DNA of 64,000 nucleotides. Source: Paratinospora sagittata. Lineage: Eukaryota; Streptophyta; Magnoliopsida; Ranunculales; Menispermaceae. Location of the stretch: contig CM069598.1 in the NCBI GenBank assembly GCA_035771175.1, forward strand, positions 79,501 to 143,500. Reading direction: 5' to 3'. Shown in pieces: positions 23,601-36,755 of the stretch (position 1 is the first letter of the stretch; each line of letters begins with the position of its first letter). The notes below the pieces were generated by a model. It had not been told where the DNA came from and searched no databases. It was given only the letters and a program-made list of their open reading frames with translations. The translations under genes were made by a program, and so were the position numbers.

Positions 23601-24256
23601 GAAGTTCAGCTATTTGTTTAAGGAGGGTTGATTGGCTTATTCAACCTTGATCACCGTGAAAGACAGGATCATGGAATATTTTGTGCTCATCTTCGGCTCA
23701 AAACACGTGGCCCGTTCCATTTTAGCCGATGGGAACTTTCACTACTATATACTAGGTCTATCTCAATGTCGTGTGCTAATAATAAATTCACTTCGAGGAT
23801 TTTGGTTATTCTTGCGTTACCAGCCACATTTGTTCTTCTAGGATGTCTCAAAGTACTTCGAAAATAGAATTCATTCAGGTCCCTAAAAGCTTTAAAAAAA
23901 AAACACATTTCAACCATTAACTCAATGGATTTATTTTCCGTGTTCCACATTAAAAGAAATTGTTTTGGAATCCCAACTGAGGAGAATACTTCCCACCACA
24001 CCACGGGCGGGAGCCCGCGCACACAAAAAAGATAAAAAGATTTTAAGCAATCAGTAGAATCTTCCCAAATGGCTTCGAGTATCACAACTCTTTTATTTGT
24101 GAAAAAAAAAGAACTTGTCAACGGGGGAGAGAGTCCAGAGTTTATTGTTGATTTGCTTTCTTGTAGTTTACTAGAGACTTGGAGAATCCGGAGCTATGGC
24201 AATCAAGGTTTCCCCTTCTCAGTAATCAATAAAACTACAATAGTTGAAGTTCTTAC
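23601..24256. other. 3' flank of the uncoupling protein gene
   Basis: Open frames on both strands overlap between 23628 and 24314 without recognisable domains. The segment adjoining 24256 should hold the 3' UTR of the minus-strand gene. Nothing else is supported. Confidence 0.35.
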
Positions 24257-27200
24257 CTACTTTGAGAAGAACTTCTTAGCCTGCATTGAGATGAAGGAAC
24301 TCATTCAGCAATAATTTATAGATAATGAGGCAAGAAATTTAAAAATATCTAAAATTACTACATTTACCTGCTCCAGGGTCAGAAACATAATCACGTTCCA
24401 TGATCCTAGCCGACCAAAATTTGGAATGAAACCTTTATAGAAAGCTAAAGGTCCCTGAAACACAGACACAAACCATAATAAGCAATCAATAACCACTTTT
24501 AAGTGTCTTGGCTGCAGTTCCTGTTAGCATATTTTCCCACGTTAGAACAATGTTAGAGATAGAGGATTTTGAAAATGTTGGAGAAAAAATCTTGCTTTGC
24601 TAGAAGACGAATGATGGGCATGATTCTCTCAGCTTGAACTAATGTGATTGGAACCAGAGACACAAGAGGACTACCTGAGAAGGATGAATAGTTTCCTAGT
24701 CCTTCAGATAATGGATGTTTTAAGTCCAATTGTTAATAGGTCACTCTTCCTAATTGGTGCATCTAAAGGTCTTCATTTTTCTCTTAGCTTTCAATCTTTA
24801 CTGTCTCTTCATATGTATTTCTACTTTCACTAAAATTATATTTAATTTAGTCTACTAATCTTAAACCCTTTTCATTATAAAGCCTCTCTCCAAACCTCTA
24901 GCTTAGCAATTAATCTAGATTAATTTCATCATTAGCAATATAACACACACCATAGAATATCTTTCTGAACATGTCTAAGACTTAAGGCAGATTCTTCCAA
25001 AATGACTACCATTGAAGGCAAAAACAAGAGTTGCCGAGGTCATCCATCATCTTGGTGTGTATGTATGAGCCTTGGCTGTACACAAGTAGGTACTAAGTTA
25101 CTATCATTAATAAAATCTTCTGTTGAGACCATTCCATGGTAAACAGGTTCAAATATGCTTTGGTCTAGGTCAAAAAGGATTCACTAAGAGGAAGCTAAGT
25201 GGATTTGTAAGGTAATCTTATATTGTGCATGAGTGGAAATGCCTGAAAATAAAAGCCATGTATTAAAACTTTTTTAGTTACTGAATACTTCTCAAGCAAA
25301 CAAATCTGAAAAACTAAATGCTCTTGGCTCAGTTCATAAATTATTACGCGACAAAAATCTGATGTTAAAACACAAACACCACAAGAGTATTATTTAATCA
25401 CAAAGAAATGCTAATAAGAGGATGAGGAAGAAGAGAACACACATCATTTTTCAAAGTCCTGATGAAACAATCGAGAGTGCTTTTGTAAGTCGAGTCACCC
25501 ATCATTCTTGACTTCACCTGCAACAAACCAGTGAAGCATATTTTTCATAACAATCTTCTTCCTGATGCTTTGTTGACAAGATGAATAATGTAAAGCTAGT
25601 TACTGCAAAAGCAAATAAAGAACTAAATTTACTGATAATGCAAGTCCAAAAATCATTATACGAAGGCTAATGGACATGCTGACCACATAGATAAAGCACA
25701 CAATAACCGATAAAGTGCATATAACTAGTCTGTTTGACCAAAGGGCAGAGCTATTTAACCAATTGTCAAGCAAATGAGCAACCAGATAACTTGCAAACAA
25801 TAACTAAGGCAACTCATTCAGGTTCAGTGACATCACTGAATGACCAGAAAAAAACCTTCAGAACATAGCTTGCTCAACGCTGATATGTAGTGATTTCCAT
25901 TAAGGAGTGAAAGGACTTAAATGTGTTAAAACTTTTAACAACAAATTCATATTGATTGAAAACAAAAAACCTCCGGATCAATCACTTGAATTGAAGTTCT
26001 CAGTCACAGTGGCTGTGAAGGATAAGTAAAAGCATTTGGAGGTAAATAAAGCAAGACCCAAGCATTTCACAATCAACAAGATCAATCACCAATATACCAA
26101 ACATTCTAGCAATGGGCTCTTATAAATCTCCACTGTGTTGATGAATTGGATAAAATTCATCCTTTGTATCTAGGATTAGATTTTCAGGGACAAGGGCTAC
26201 TTAACCGTTTTCTTGGAGAATAATTTAGAAAACAAGGTGGGACAAATTCCTCAGAACATTTCCCTAACTAAAGCCTTTTTCCAAATTATGCTTGTGTTCC
26301 TAATGCAGCATGTCAAGAAAACAGAATGGAGAAAGAGGAGGCAAATAAAGCAAGACCCAAGCATTTCACAACCAATAAGGTTGTAGCATTTCTATAGATC
26401 AATATCACCAATATACCAAACGGAGTGTTTTAAAAAGCAGCAAGCACGGTTAAAAAATTCTCCAAAATTCGGCGAACTTCCACGAATTTTTATCCTTTTT
26501 TTTACCACCAAAGTGCAAAGTGAATGTAAAATAAAAAAATGTAAAAATTCACCAAAATAATTCGATAAAATTCGACAAAATTCAATAAACTTGGATAAAA
26601 AATTTATTTTTCAATTCATAAATGACAAATTCGACAAAATTCGATAAAATTCAACAAAATTCAACAGAGAAGTAAAAAGATGTTATTTCATCAATAGAAA
26701 AAAAAAAAAAAACAGCCAGTAATAATGTATTATTTTCAACTTCATCAACCAACATAGCAATATAAATTTTAAAAAATAATTTAACAAGCTAACAAATTAT
26801 GTAATTTATGGGATATGCAGTATATGCTTTACCAAAAAAAGAAGAAAATAAGCAAATAAATAAATAAAGTTGAAATAAGATAAAAACTTAAAAATAAATT
26901 AAAAGAGTTCCCAAAACCATATTCTTTTAGTTAACTCTTATAAAACAAGATTAAAAAATGATACATTTAAATAATAAACTAATAAATTAAGCATGGTGGA
27001 ATTCAAACTAGCAAAGTATATGGTCGAGAAACAATCCACCACAAAATTAAATATCAAAACAAAGAAAAGAAATTAAGACCAAAAGCCACCATTTCAAATT
27101 CATTAACCCACTTAACAAAATTTATTTTACTAGGTCACTTATTGGTATTTTTATGTATTAAAAGTGTCTATTTATATTATTTTTAAGCTTATACTACAAT

Positions 27201-30200
27201 AAATCTAGATATTTAAGCATATATGCAAAAATTCTATAAACTTCTTTAATTTAGCAAATTTTTACAAAAAAATTTTCATGTCGAATAAAACTTCTCCGAA
27301 TTAATTCCAATTTTCAAGTGACCGAAGTCAAGTCGAAATTGAATTTTCAATCCTTGGCAGCAAGCATAGTGATATAACTTATTTACACAAAGTTGAAATG
27401 TCTTTCAATTCCTTTTTTAGGTTTTAACCACAGATAGACCATATTAAACATATAAATGAAAAGATCAAGAAGCTCCAAAACTTTAGTGATAAAGAAAACA
27501 AAATGGAGAAAGAGGAGGTAAATAAAGCAAGACCCAAGCATTTCTATAGATCAATATCACCAATATACGAGTTTTTTAAAAAGCAGCAAGCATAGTGATA
27601 TAACTTATTTGCACAAAGTTGAAATGTCTTTCAATTCCTTTTTTAAGTTTTAACCACAGATAGACCATATTAAACATAGAAATGAAAAATTCAAGAAGCT
27701 GCAAAACTTTCGTGATAAATGTTACCCTGTTCAACAACACATTAAAGTTTAACATGTCCAACGCTCCTCATTCAAGACATGTGAACCACTATGACTGATG
27801 AGGAGACATAGGTTTTTCAAGACAACTGAACCAGGCTGCATGACTGGTTAAAGACATAGGATATGAGCAGCATAAAAACCATTAGTTTACATATCAAAAA
27901 ATAAATAAATAAAAGAAATGGAGAGAATGTCACAGGTTCAACAAATGCAGGTGCACTCTGATTATGCCCTTCAAATAAAAAAGACAGTTTCAGGAAAGGA
28001 TCCAGTATAACTTTACATATTTTTTCACCCAATTTCAGTGACAAAAATAAAAAAGAATGGAACAAAAAATCAATTCATCTTTAAACTGACAACAAAAGAA
28101 AGAAACTGATTGTCTTGCTTTTGTCATTTTTCCACTTGATTCTCTATTGGGGCATTGAGTCCTGACTACTGAGTCAATTAAATAGAACTGACGGCCAGTA
28201 AGGTGAAAATCCATGGAAACAGAAATCAATTCTGTAAGTACAAGATGGATCAAGAAAGCTTACTACATCAACTGGGGAACCAATGCAGACTGCAAAAAAC
28301 CCTGCCCCCAGACCAGCTAAAAGATGAGTGAAAACATTATCTGTGAATCCTGGAATTTTCAGGATTGTCTGCATTGGGAAAACCAAAATACAAATAGCAA
28401 CAAAAGAGTGGTAAAGTTGCTTGGTAGATCTTAATCATCTTATAAATGACTAAATGAGTATAATCCCTTAATGAAAAGAGAGTGTTCTCACCTGCTTTAC
28501 TTGATCATAACTGGCTAATTCAGCAGCATTTATAATAGCATTTCGTGCTACATTAGGTCCAAGTCCAGTCCATAGGGCCCTGAATCCTTCCTAAACTTGG
28601 ATGATTTAGTAAATTGCAATAGAATGGCATAAAAAACCGCCAGAATTTAATGAATATATAACCTGTCTGACTATTGTAGAATAAGCATTCAGTGCTCCAG
28701 AATAACGTCTCAGAGCCCCAGGGGGTAATTTCCCTTCTGCTTGGAGCCGGACTTTTACAAGATCAGTTGGACTAGCCACCATAATCCCTAAAGCTCCTGT
28801 TGATGTCAGAAAGCACCACTAATAAACGTATTAGGAAACAAAAGGAATGACAACAGAAGTTCATTCTGCCACCTATTTAAAATTAGGCCTGTGTGAGCGA
28901 TCGCCAAAGGCTAAAACATCAAATACGAACGTCCAATTAAAAAAGAGGACCAGGGTACGTCCAAGTGTGCTTTTAATCATCAGAGAAACAACAAGAATCT
29001 AAGCAGTAACCAAACTCTCACCTGTTGTAAGTGCAGCAAGTATTTTCTTGGATAGAGGAACATCTCCAACAAAATCACTGCCAACATAGAAGCTTTTGAC
29101 CTGTTCAACAGTCAATTTACGCCAAAGATAATTTCATAAACAAGAAAAGAAAAATTACAACACAATATTAGGAAAAGCAAGAAAGAGACAATCAATGCAG
29201 TAAAACCAAAATCTTACAGGTTCATATAATCCAATTCTTAAACCTCCAAAGAGGCATTGACGATGTAAGCCAGGTACTATGCCTTTCCAAAGGGCAGAAA
29301 GACCTTCTTCCCTGGCTATAGTACCAACAGTACCCAGCATGCCTCTGTATTTAGGTAAAGTCCCTCCATCACCCACAGATTTCTTTTGGAGCTGAAGCCT
29401 AACTTTTGCAGTGTCCAAAGGAATCGTACAAAGCTGCATGAAGTTCACAAAGCATTACAATACACAAGGCAGTTCATGGCTGGAAAGAAGTCATTAACTT
29501 GATGAACATAATAGATAGGCAGCACCTAGTGGATCATGGTGGTCGTAAGCAATAAAAGACCTAAAGAAATACTGAAAGAACCACCTGAGCAGTACAAGAA
29601 TAAGGCTCATCATGGATTAGACGAGAATAAATATTATTTTGAAGGGGTTCTCTTAAAGCCAATTCAATAGGAAAACACACAAGCAATCAGAAAACAGAAA
29701 ACAGATTACTGTAGGTACCCACATTGAAACAACTGAGTCGTGGTTTGAGTGTCAAGTTCTAGTGAATTGATCACAGTCATGAAGACAAAAATTGTAAAGA
29801 CTTTGTTATACATTCCATCCAGGATGACATTGTAAGAGCTCCTAGATCTGCTTGGTACAGGAGCTGAACTTTAAAAGTTCAAAGATAGATTATCAGTTCA
29901 TAAGGAAATATTAAAACTATATAGATACAATATTTGTTTCAGTTTATTAAAGTTCTATTGGAGAGGTTTGCTAAGTTTTAAACCCTTTTCAAACAAAACA
30001 AAAACTTAACGAACTTTGCAAGCTTTTCTAGCCATTTGATATATGTTTCTCTGAGTCGGCTTAGTGTAATAAGACCAAGTAATTGCATTTTGATTTAAAT
30101 GAGAAAGCAAAGTGATATTCAATATGCTCAAAGATTTCTGCACTTTGTCTCAATCTTCACATGTGAAACATTAAAAAAAAAAAAGAATAATGAATGAAAC

Positions 30201-31396
30201 ATGAAACTGAGTATTCGTTTCATATAGTAAAACCACTATCCAAACTCCAAAGAAACATATTAGCATCATGGCAACAAGACATGAAGAGAGGATACCAACA
30301 TGGTCCACCTTTTTCTTATTCTTTATTTCTATTATTATTCTTTCTTGCTTATTTTGCTCCTTTGTTGTGTTGTAAATCATAAGAAATTGTGCTAGTCCAA
30401 CTTATTCTTTAGTGGCATTTAGTTGCCTAGTATTGACTCAAAATTAGGAGTGGCAATGGGATTTGTCAAGAGGAAGGTAAATGAGAAAAATCTGGGACTC
30501 GAACTCCATGTTGATTAAATGGATCCTTTTGCTAACCATTTTTATGATTCAAACCCAAATATGTTACAGCAAATCCATTAATTTAGTGTTACTTTTTCTT
30601 CAACAAATTTAACTGAGGGTTGTCAATCCTAAGGCAACAGCTTAACCTTCTATTCAGTAAATATAATTACCACAAATTCAAGCTTTGAACACTTTACAAT
30701 CTGATCAGTGATTCAGTATATAAATCTTTACAGAAATGTACTGTCCAAATTTGTTCCATAGCCATATCACCTTTCATTAGGATGTGGACCTGTGGTGGAC
30801 ACATTTTTCCTAAGCATGATTTTATGGTCAAATGATCATCTACTTAAGAAGGAAAAAAAAAAAGAAAAAAGAAAGAAAGAAAGAAACTCAGAGACGTATA
30901 TTCAAGCCAAACAATACAATTCAGATGTGCAATTTAAAGCCAATGATAAACCAAATAGGCAAGAGTGAATCACAAGCAAAACTCCGGAAGGGTCATGTGA
31001 TCATGACCGATGGCATGTGTTGTGATCTTCATTTACTTGTCCTCCCGTGCAAATGGTGGTAAATAACCACTTAAATCCCTGTGATACTGGATCTGAAATC
31101 TCTTACATAATGAGAGAGTCTACAGTCTTGGAGTCTTGGAGTGTTGGCAGGAACATTTGCCAGCCAGAAGGGTTGGGAATGAGGGAATCTAGTTATACCA
31201 AGCTATTACATACAACAAATGAAGAGAAAGTAACAAGGAAACGGGGAAAAATATATATACATAATATAAAAAGAGAATCGAACAAGAGATGAAGAAGATA
31301 TTTAGGAGTCACCTCGGCAAAAGAAGCAGCGAAAGCACTACTGGCTAACGTTCCAGCGAACGAAATTTCGGTCTTGGGTTTGAGATCAGACACCAT
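24257..31396 (-). CDS. UCP1: mitochondrial uncoupling protein (PUMP/UCP1-like)
   Basis: Nine exons join in frame with GT-AG borders: 31396-31313, 29433-29218, 29100-29022, 28796-28663, 28590-28492, 28368-28264, 25517-25443, 24454-24368 and 24280-24257. They encode 300 residues, close to the roughly 306 of Arabidopsis PUMP1. The three carrier signatures are intact: PLDTAKVR (33-40), PTDLVKVR (136-143) and PVDVVKSR (236-243). Family blocks such as [37 protein letters not shown] and [20 protein letters not shown] leave little doubt. The protein is an inner-membrane carrier with six membrane helices that dissipates the proton gradient under fatty acids and/or exchanges dicarboxylates and amino acids. 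The last exon encodes only AKKFFSK. The 2.7 kb intron 6 holds transposon insertions; intron 7 holds a LINE-like relic. No frame break is seen. Confidence 0.96.
24715..24970 (-). mobile_element. LINE-like remnant in UCP intron 7
   Basis: Resembles the decayed RTE segment at 3640-3840 (shared TTAAACCCTTTTCAT-type and CCTCTCTCCAAACCTCTAG blocks, a CAATATAACACACACCA stretch). It is a short relic on the same strand as the host gene. Confidence 0.45.
26447..27356. mobile_element. 910 bp non-autonomous DNA transposon in UCP intron 6
   Basis: Flanked by the 10 bp direct repeat GCAGCAAGCA (26437-26446 and 27357-27366). The ends CGGTTAAAAAATTC and, on the other strand, CAAGGATTGAAAATTC form weak inverted termini. 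The left third carries many short AATTCGA(C/T)AAA motifs (26530-26670). There is no coding sequence. Duplication length fits a MULE-type insertion better than hAT. Confidence 0.65.
27357..27735. repeat. tandem duplication in UCP intron 6 (~235 bp unit)
   Basis: The block AGCATAGTGATATAACTTATTT, then AAGTTGAAATGTCTTTCAATTCC and a following polyadenine-rich part occurs at 27360-27490 and again at 27590-27725. The preceding block GGAGAAAGAGGAGG(C/T)AAATAAAGC occurs at 26325 and 27504. The 910 bp transposon split the first copy. Confidence 0.75.
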
Positions 31397-31761
31397 TGAG
31401 GACTGTAAATGAATAGGTACAGTGCTGAAGAAGGGAAAGAAGGGAGAGACTAGGGATTAAATTGGTTTTTATTCCTACTGTTTAAACAGAAAGGAGCTGA
31501 AAAAGGCTTTCGTTACCGGAATCTCGGGAAAAGAAACGCCACCGTTGCGCAATACAAGTTGAACATTATGGTGGTTTTGTACTGGTTGACTACACAGCAC
31601 CATATGGCTAGTGCTGGTGACAATACAAATAACATCAATTCTTTACATGTTAAAGTATTCAAGATTAGTAAGAGTAATACCGAATCCGTTAAATATAATT
31701 TTGATGAAAGTAAAAATATAAATAGAGAGATGGTAAAGATAGGAAGTCAAGAGATATTAAA
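31397..31761. promoter_or_regulatory. UCP upstream region
   Basis: 365 bp separate the UCP start from the hAT-type MITE. No TATA box is convincing. The stretch nearest the start should contain the 5' UTR. Assignment by position only. Confidence 0.35.
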
Positions 31762-32364
31762 TTAGGGGTGTTTATCGAGATCGATCAAACTGAAAAATTA
31801 AACCAAACCGATGTGATCGGTTCGGCTTGGTTCGATTTTTGTGAAGGTCAGTTCGATTTTCAGTTTAGACATTGAAAAATTGAATTTAACCCGAACCGAA
31901 CTGAACTTAAAGGTAATATTGTCATTTCTTCTATAACCATAAACTTTAAATATGTAGGAACATGATTAAAATATATTTTGAACTTGCTTTTAATTTTATT
32001 TATTTAACTATTAGATACTTGAAATTAGACGTGCATGTACTAAAAAAAATTATATTAAGAAAGGCTTTGAATGAAAAATATGTAAAAATTTTCTATGTCA
32101 ATCTCTTTTAGTATTTCTATTATTGAATGTAATAATGTATTTTGTGTTTTAATTGTAATGATAGAACTATATATTATATTTTTCAAAGGATTGAATGTGT
32201 TTTGAAAATGTAAAATAGTGTTAAGTATAAGATTTATAACTGTAAAATTAACGTAACTAACCCGATCAACCCAAATCGAACAAATTCGATTCGGTTTGAG
32301 TATTAGTTTGGTTCGGTTTCTGTTCTTACCAAAAACCGAACTGAACCGAGGTTTGCACACCCTT
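31762..32364. mobile_element. hAT-type MITE, 603 bp
   Basis: The 8 bp duplication ATATTAAA flanks it (31754-31761 and 32365-32372). The ends are TTAGGGGTGT and ACACCCTT. Subterminal GGTTCGG(T/C)TTGG motifs occur at both sides in opposite orientation, common in plant hAT MITEs. It has no transposase and lies 365 bp upstream of UCP. Confidence 0.85.
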
Positions 32365-32372
32365 ATATTAAA

Positions 32373-32880
32373 CATCGATTTTTTTTTTTTTAGAGTGCTG
32401 ACATAAGGTCACAGGATGCTGTTACTAGGGTTAGAGGAAACCGAGACCCCTCAGTAAAGCTAAGAAGGCGAGCACAACGACAGGGCATAAGGGGCCCGGA
32501 TGAAGACTATGCGAACCAACTACCATGGTCCTGCTTACACTTTTATTAGAGAATAGAAAGTTCTCACTTATTTGCAAGGGGAGAAAATAGAACTCTCAAC
32601 TTCGAGTGAAAGGGTTTAGATGCACACCGTTAAAGCTAACCAACGCTTTCTCAAAGGGCGAAAATGATAGGTTCTATTTAGTTTGTGATTTGGATATAGT
32701 TTTTTGTATCCGAAAATTTAACAACATCGAAAACATGTTTGGTTCAAGGAATCCAAACGTAGTTTTTCACTTTTTTGTTAATAAAACAAGTTGTTTTAGA
32801 AACGATAAATTGTGATTTTCCAGATTTTCTTTTTTGAATTGTAATTTTATTTTTGAATTACAAATCAAATGCAGCCTTAA
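32373..32880. other. unassigned repeat-like spacer
   Basis: A TCGAGTGAAAGG/CACACCGTTAAAGCTAACC segment around 32600-32640 looks like a degenerate short interspersed element end, but no A/B boxes or duplications could be fixed. No gene. Confidence 0.3.
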
Positions 32881-32884
32881 GTAT

Positions 32885-33480
32885 TTAAGTTCCATTATAT
32901 ACAAAAAGGAGAAATAAGTGAAGATGTGAACCATACAGTTGGATGGATCAAGTGGAGGAGTGCTTCTGGAATTTTGTATGATAGACGCATCTCATTGAAG
33001 TTAAAGGAAGAATTTTATAGAGTTACTATTAGGTCAGCTATACTATATGATATAAAATGTTGGGTAATTAAAAAACATGTTAATAAACTAAGTATAACAA
33101 AATGTGAATGCTAAGAGCATATATGGTAAAACATTAAAAAATAAAATTAGAAATACTCTATTTGAAAAATGGTAGGAGTAGTACCAATTGAAGATAAAAT
33201 GAAAGATAACCAATTAAGATGGTTTGAACACATACAACATTGATCTTTAGATGCACTAGTTTGGAAGAGTGATTTATTAACACTAGATGGTAACAATGGA
33301 GATAGATGTAGACCTAAAGTAGCATGAACAAAGATAATTTAGAAATATATAATTTTTATAATTTAAATGCGGACTTAGTCCTAAATAAAGCAGAGTGAAG
33401 GAAGCGGATTCATATAGCTAACATTATGTAATTGGAAAAAGACTTAGTTAGGTTGAGTTAAGTTACTAAAACTAGATAAG
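32885..33480 (+). mobile_element. RTE-type LINE 3' tail
   Basis: Frames on the plus strand follow the RTE tail: VGWIKWRSASGILYDRRISL, KLKEEFYRVTIRSAILYD (32940-33050), then VVPIEDKMKDNQLRWFEHIQ (about 33176-33240) and a degenerate remainder. Stops and shifts are frequent. It matches the minus-strand relic at 3163-3429 in content. Confidence 0.8.
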
Positions 33481-33659
33481 TGATCTCTGCGTATCTCATA
33501 ATTTTTAATCTCTATTATGTATTTTAAGTTTGTTAAAACAATATTTAATCGAAACTCTTTGTTTCTCTTTATTTAAAACTATATTTCAAGTTAGTATATT
33601 ATAGAATATCGTTTTGAAATTATCTAATAGCATACACAACAAGAAAAGAAAAAAAAAAA

Positions 33660-33960
33660 AAGCAGCACCATTTGGAGATAAAATGATAAAGAATCTAGTA
33701 AGGCAGTTTGAACACATATAACGTAGGTTTTTAGATGCATCTGTTCAGAGTAGTGGCCTATTAGCACTAGATGGTAACAATCAATGTAGAGGTAGATTTA
33801 AAATGAACATGGATCACAAAGATAATTAAAAAATATTGAACTTCTCTTAATTTGAATGTGACTAAGTGCTCGATAAAACAAAGTGGAAGAAGTAGATTCA
33901 TATAGTCGAATCTACGTAGTTGAAAAAAAAGCTTAATTGAGTTGAGTATATCCATATCTA
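33660..33960 (+). mobile_element. second copy of the RTE LINE tail
   Basis: Repeats the DKM-KNLVRQFEHI and following block of the preceding copy (GGAGATAAAATGA, then TTTGAACACATA, TTTAGATGCA and CTAGATGGTAACAA). It starts after a poly-A stretch at 33645, so it is a separate short insertion or a duplication. Confidence 0.65.
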
Positions 33961-33993
33961 GTTTAAGTTTAGTTCAACTCATTTTTAGTATTT

Positions 33994-34142
33994 GGTGTTT
34001 GTCAAATCTTGCACCAACATAAATAACAAGATATTGAGCATTTGAATCAAATAACATTCCCATAAAATAGGTAAGATATTCTTTTTTATCTCTCTCTCTC
34101 TCTCTATATATATATATTTGGTGCAAGATTTGACCAACACCC
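33994..34142. mobile_element. 149 bp MITE with 24 bp inverted ends
   Basis: The left end GGTGTTTGTCAAATCTTGCACC pairs with the right end GGTGCAAGATTTGACCAACACC, one mismatch apart. The centre is AT-rich with a CT/AT microsatellite. The target duplication is unclear, so the superfamily stays open. Confidence 0.75.
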
Positions 34143-34960
34143 ATAGATGATGAAATGAAGATTAGACGCTGAACTGGAACCCACATACATTGCTTGAAAG
34201 GTTACTAGAACTTAGTGATCTGAAAGAGAAACAAGGTAGAGTAGACTATCGTGAGGAACACTGGTGAGGTGCCGGCCAAAGACCCTCTGATGCCTAAGTC
34301 AGTTTAAAGCTCTATAGAGTTAGTAATGCTGAACTGGGTAGAACATAGCGTACCTACCCCCTTAGGGGTGATGGGGTTTTATAGGGAATAGGGTCCTTGG
34401 CCGTAATAGTCGTGTTGTAGTTGCATTAGGAGAACTTGGAGGCTTCTTAGCTGGATCAAGATGACTTAGCAACCTCTTGGTCAAATTAGGAGAGCTAAAT
34501 AGCCTCCTAGTTGGACTGGGGGAGTTTTGTGGTTTTATCATAGTCGGATAATGAGTAAATCTCAAACTTGTTGTAGTAGATCTTGCATTGTACTTATCTG
34601 AAATTGCGCACAGTCCTTATCGATTAACTAGTCGGAGAACTTGTCAGCTCGGTATATTGTTCTAGTCGTCACTATGTCGTGCTATGTTGTTGTCATTCAT
34701 AAGGGGGTAGATGGTCTTTGAAAGAGGTTGGGACTTCCAGGTAGGTACGTAACGCCCCACCTGAGCTGATGTTGTTACTATACCGTCTCTGCTCCATGAG
34801 GTCGGTAGTATGTTATTCAGGTTGGTACTTAGGTCTCGCCTAACTGGTGCCACGATCTGGAGCCCTTATGTGCTAGTTGACCTGGTTATGACAGAGGATG
34901 TGTCATCCAGCTCGGTATGCTGAGAATCTAGTCCAACATCTACCCCCCAGGCTCTGAGCA
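34143..34960 (-). mobile_element. LTR-like fragment
   Basis: GC-richer than its surroundings, with GGTGCCGGCCAAAGACCC and a repeated pattern TTAGGAGA-CTTGG-GGCTTCTTAG. The part 34800-34930 is the inverted relative of 5270-5402. No coding frame is recognised. An LTR origin is inferred from this dispersal and composition. Confidence 0.4.
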
Positions 34961-36755
34961 AACTGGTTTGGTTGGAGGCTTTGAGCTGGGTTCTTGATAC
35001 CGAGGTTCTCAATCGTCGCTTGTCACATCTCGTTGTACAAACCGACGTGCGTTGCTTTCACAGTTGGTGCACGTTTTTCGACCCCGAGCTGTCCAATCGT
35101 GCTTCGAGATGTGTGCCTATGACGCACGCATGGGACTCACTATATATAGTGGGTTCGTCATTTGGCTCAGTACCTTGCATCCGAATGCAGCGAGCTTGGT
35201 AACTGTTGCTTATTTTATGTGCACACTTTTAAGTGAAAAAAGAGATGAAAGAATGCACTCTTTGAATTATAAACCAATAAAATGCAACCTAAATATACCC
35301 TAGACATAAAATAGATGATGTAGCAAATTATAAGTATAAACTAGAGTAAATGATGTAGTAAATACAACGAGTAATAAACTTGGGGGAGTATCAAGGTCGA
35401 ACCAGAAGGATTGAGATGAGTTCTAAAACTAAGGTTTGCTATAAGTGATGAAACATGAAAAATGAGAAAAAGATAAAATGAGTTAAGTGAGAAAACTTGT
35501 AAGGAACAATAATAAGGTGGAAAGTTAGGGCATTAGAGTAGGCTCAATCCTTCTCTCTCTTAGTCCTTCTTGAGTAAAATGATTAGGGGTGAAAATAACT
35601 AAAGATTTTTCTCACCCACAAAGACAAATCTTTAAGCCCAAATATATTAAAAAGTAGTGTTATCCCATAAGAGGTATTTATCATGAAAATACAAAATAGA
35701 ACTAGTGTTCTAATGTGTGTGAAGGCAATATGTGAATTCTAAGTATGTGAAATATATGATATGACACGTTAAAGAAAACTACAAAAAGTCTCACTACAAG
35801 ATGAAAATGAAATACCTCAATCTTTCATTAAATTTAGTAAAGTCAACTATACAAAATACATGATATAATGTATGAAGCTTAAATACAATATCCAACAAAA
35901 GCATGAGAGAACACACGTGTCAAGTAAATCAAAATATAAGTATTACCCAAGAATTTCCAAAAAGAGAGTAGAGAGGGCTTCCTCTTAGCCCTAACAAAAG
36001 ACTTAGCCTTCCATGGATTTGAAAGTCATAAAAGAAATAAAAGAAGTAAAAAATGAAAATAGGAGAAGTAGGGAAAACCCCTACGTGATCAAGGGAGAAA
36101 ATGGAAAATAATGGGCACCTCTCAAGTATGGATTTGAGGGGCTTAAATAAATGATCAAGGTATAGAATAAATCAGTGGGAGATGGTCTAAGGGTGATGTT
36201 GATGAACTGTTCAAATGACTCATTCCCTACTTGCCCTTCTTGTATAATTAGATGGTAGAAAATTCAAATTAAGGGTGATAAATAGCTATGTATTGTAAGG
36301 AGCATGGAAAAGGGTGACCAATGTAAATCAAGGAGAATGTGGTGCGTAAGAGAGACTTTCCCTAATGGTGATTACGAGAGAAAAGAGAAATAATAGGGGT
36401 TAAAACTAGGCTTAAAGGAAAAATGAAGCATGTGGGATTCCTGGGAAGACTATTTAACAAGTCACTATCAATCTTGGTTCTCTCATAAATTCAAACTCAT
36501 CCCTTAGATTATTCTTGGAATCCACTAGAAGATGATGGTGTATGATGAAGATGTCTCCCTGTGTGCCATGTGTCCCTCTTGCCTTGAGATTCCTCCAACT
36601 TCTATCATAACCGTAAATGCTCCTCATGATTTGCAAAATTTTCGTTCAAGTAATGAATGAATGAGATGATGCCACTTGTCGTGAAACTAAGTGGGGTGAT
36701 GACTTCTTTAAATTGATGATCTCAAGGCTCCTAATGCTCACATGCTCCAATATGA
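34961..36755. other. unassigned, probably transposon-derived
   Basis: No recognisable coding sequence, RNA gene or paired ends. Several 60-80 codon frames have no family features. Composition shifts at about 35200 to A-rich, plant-intergenic-like sequence. Confidence 0.35.
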
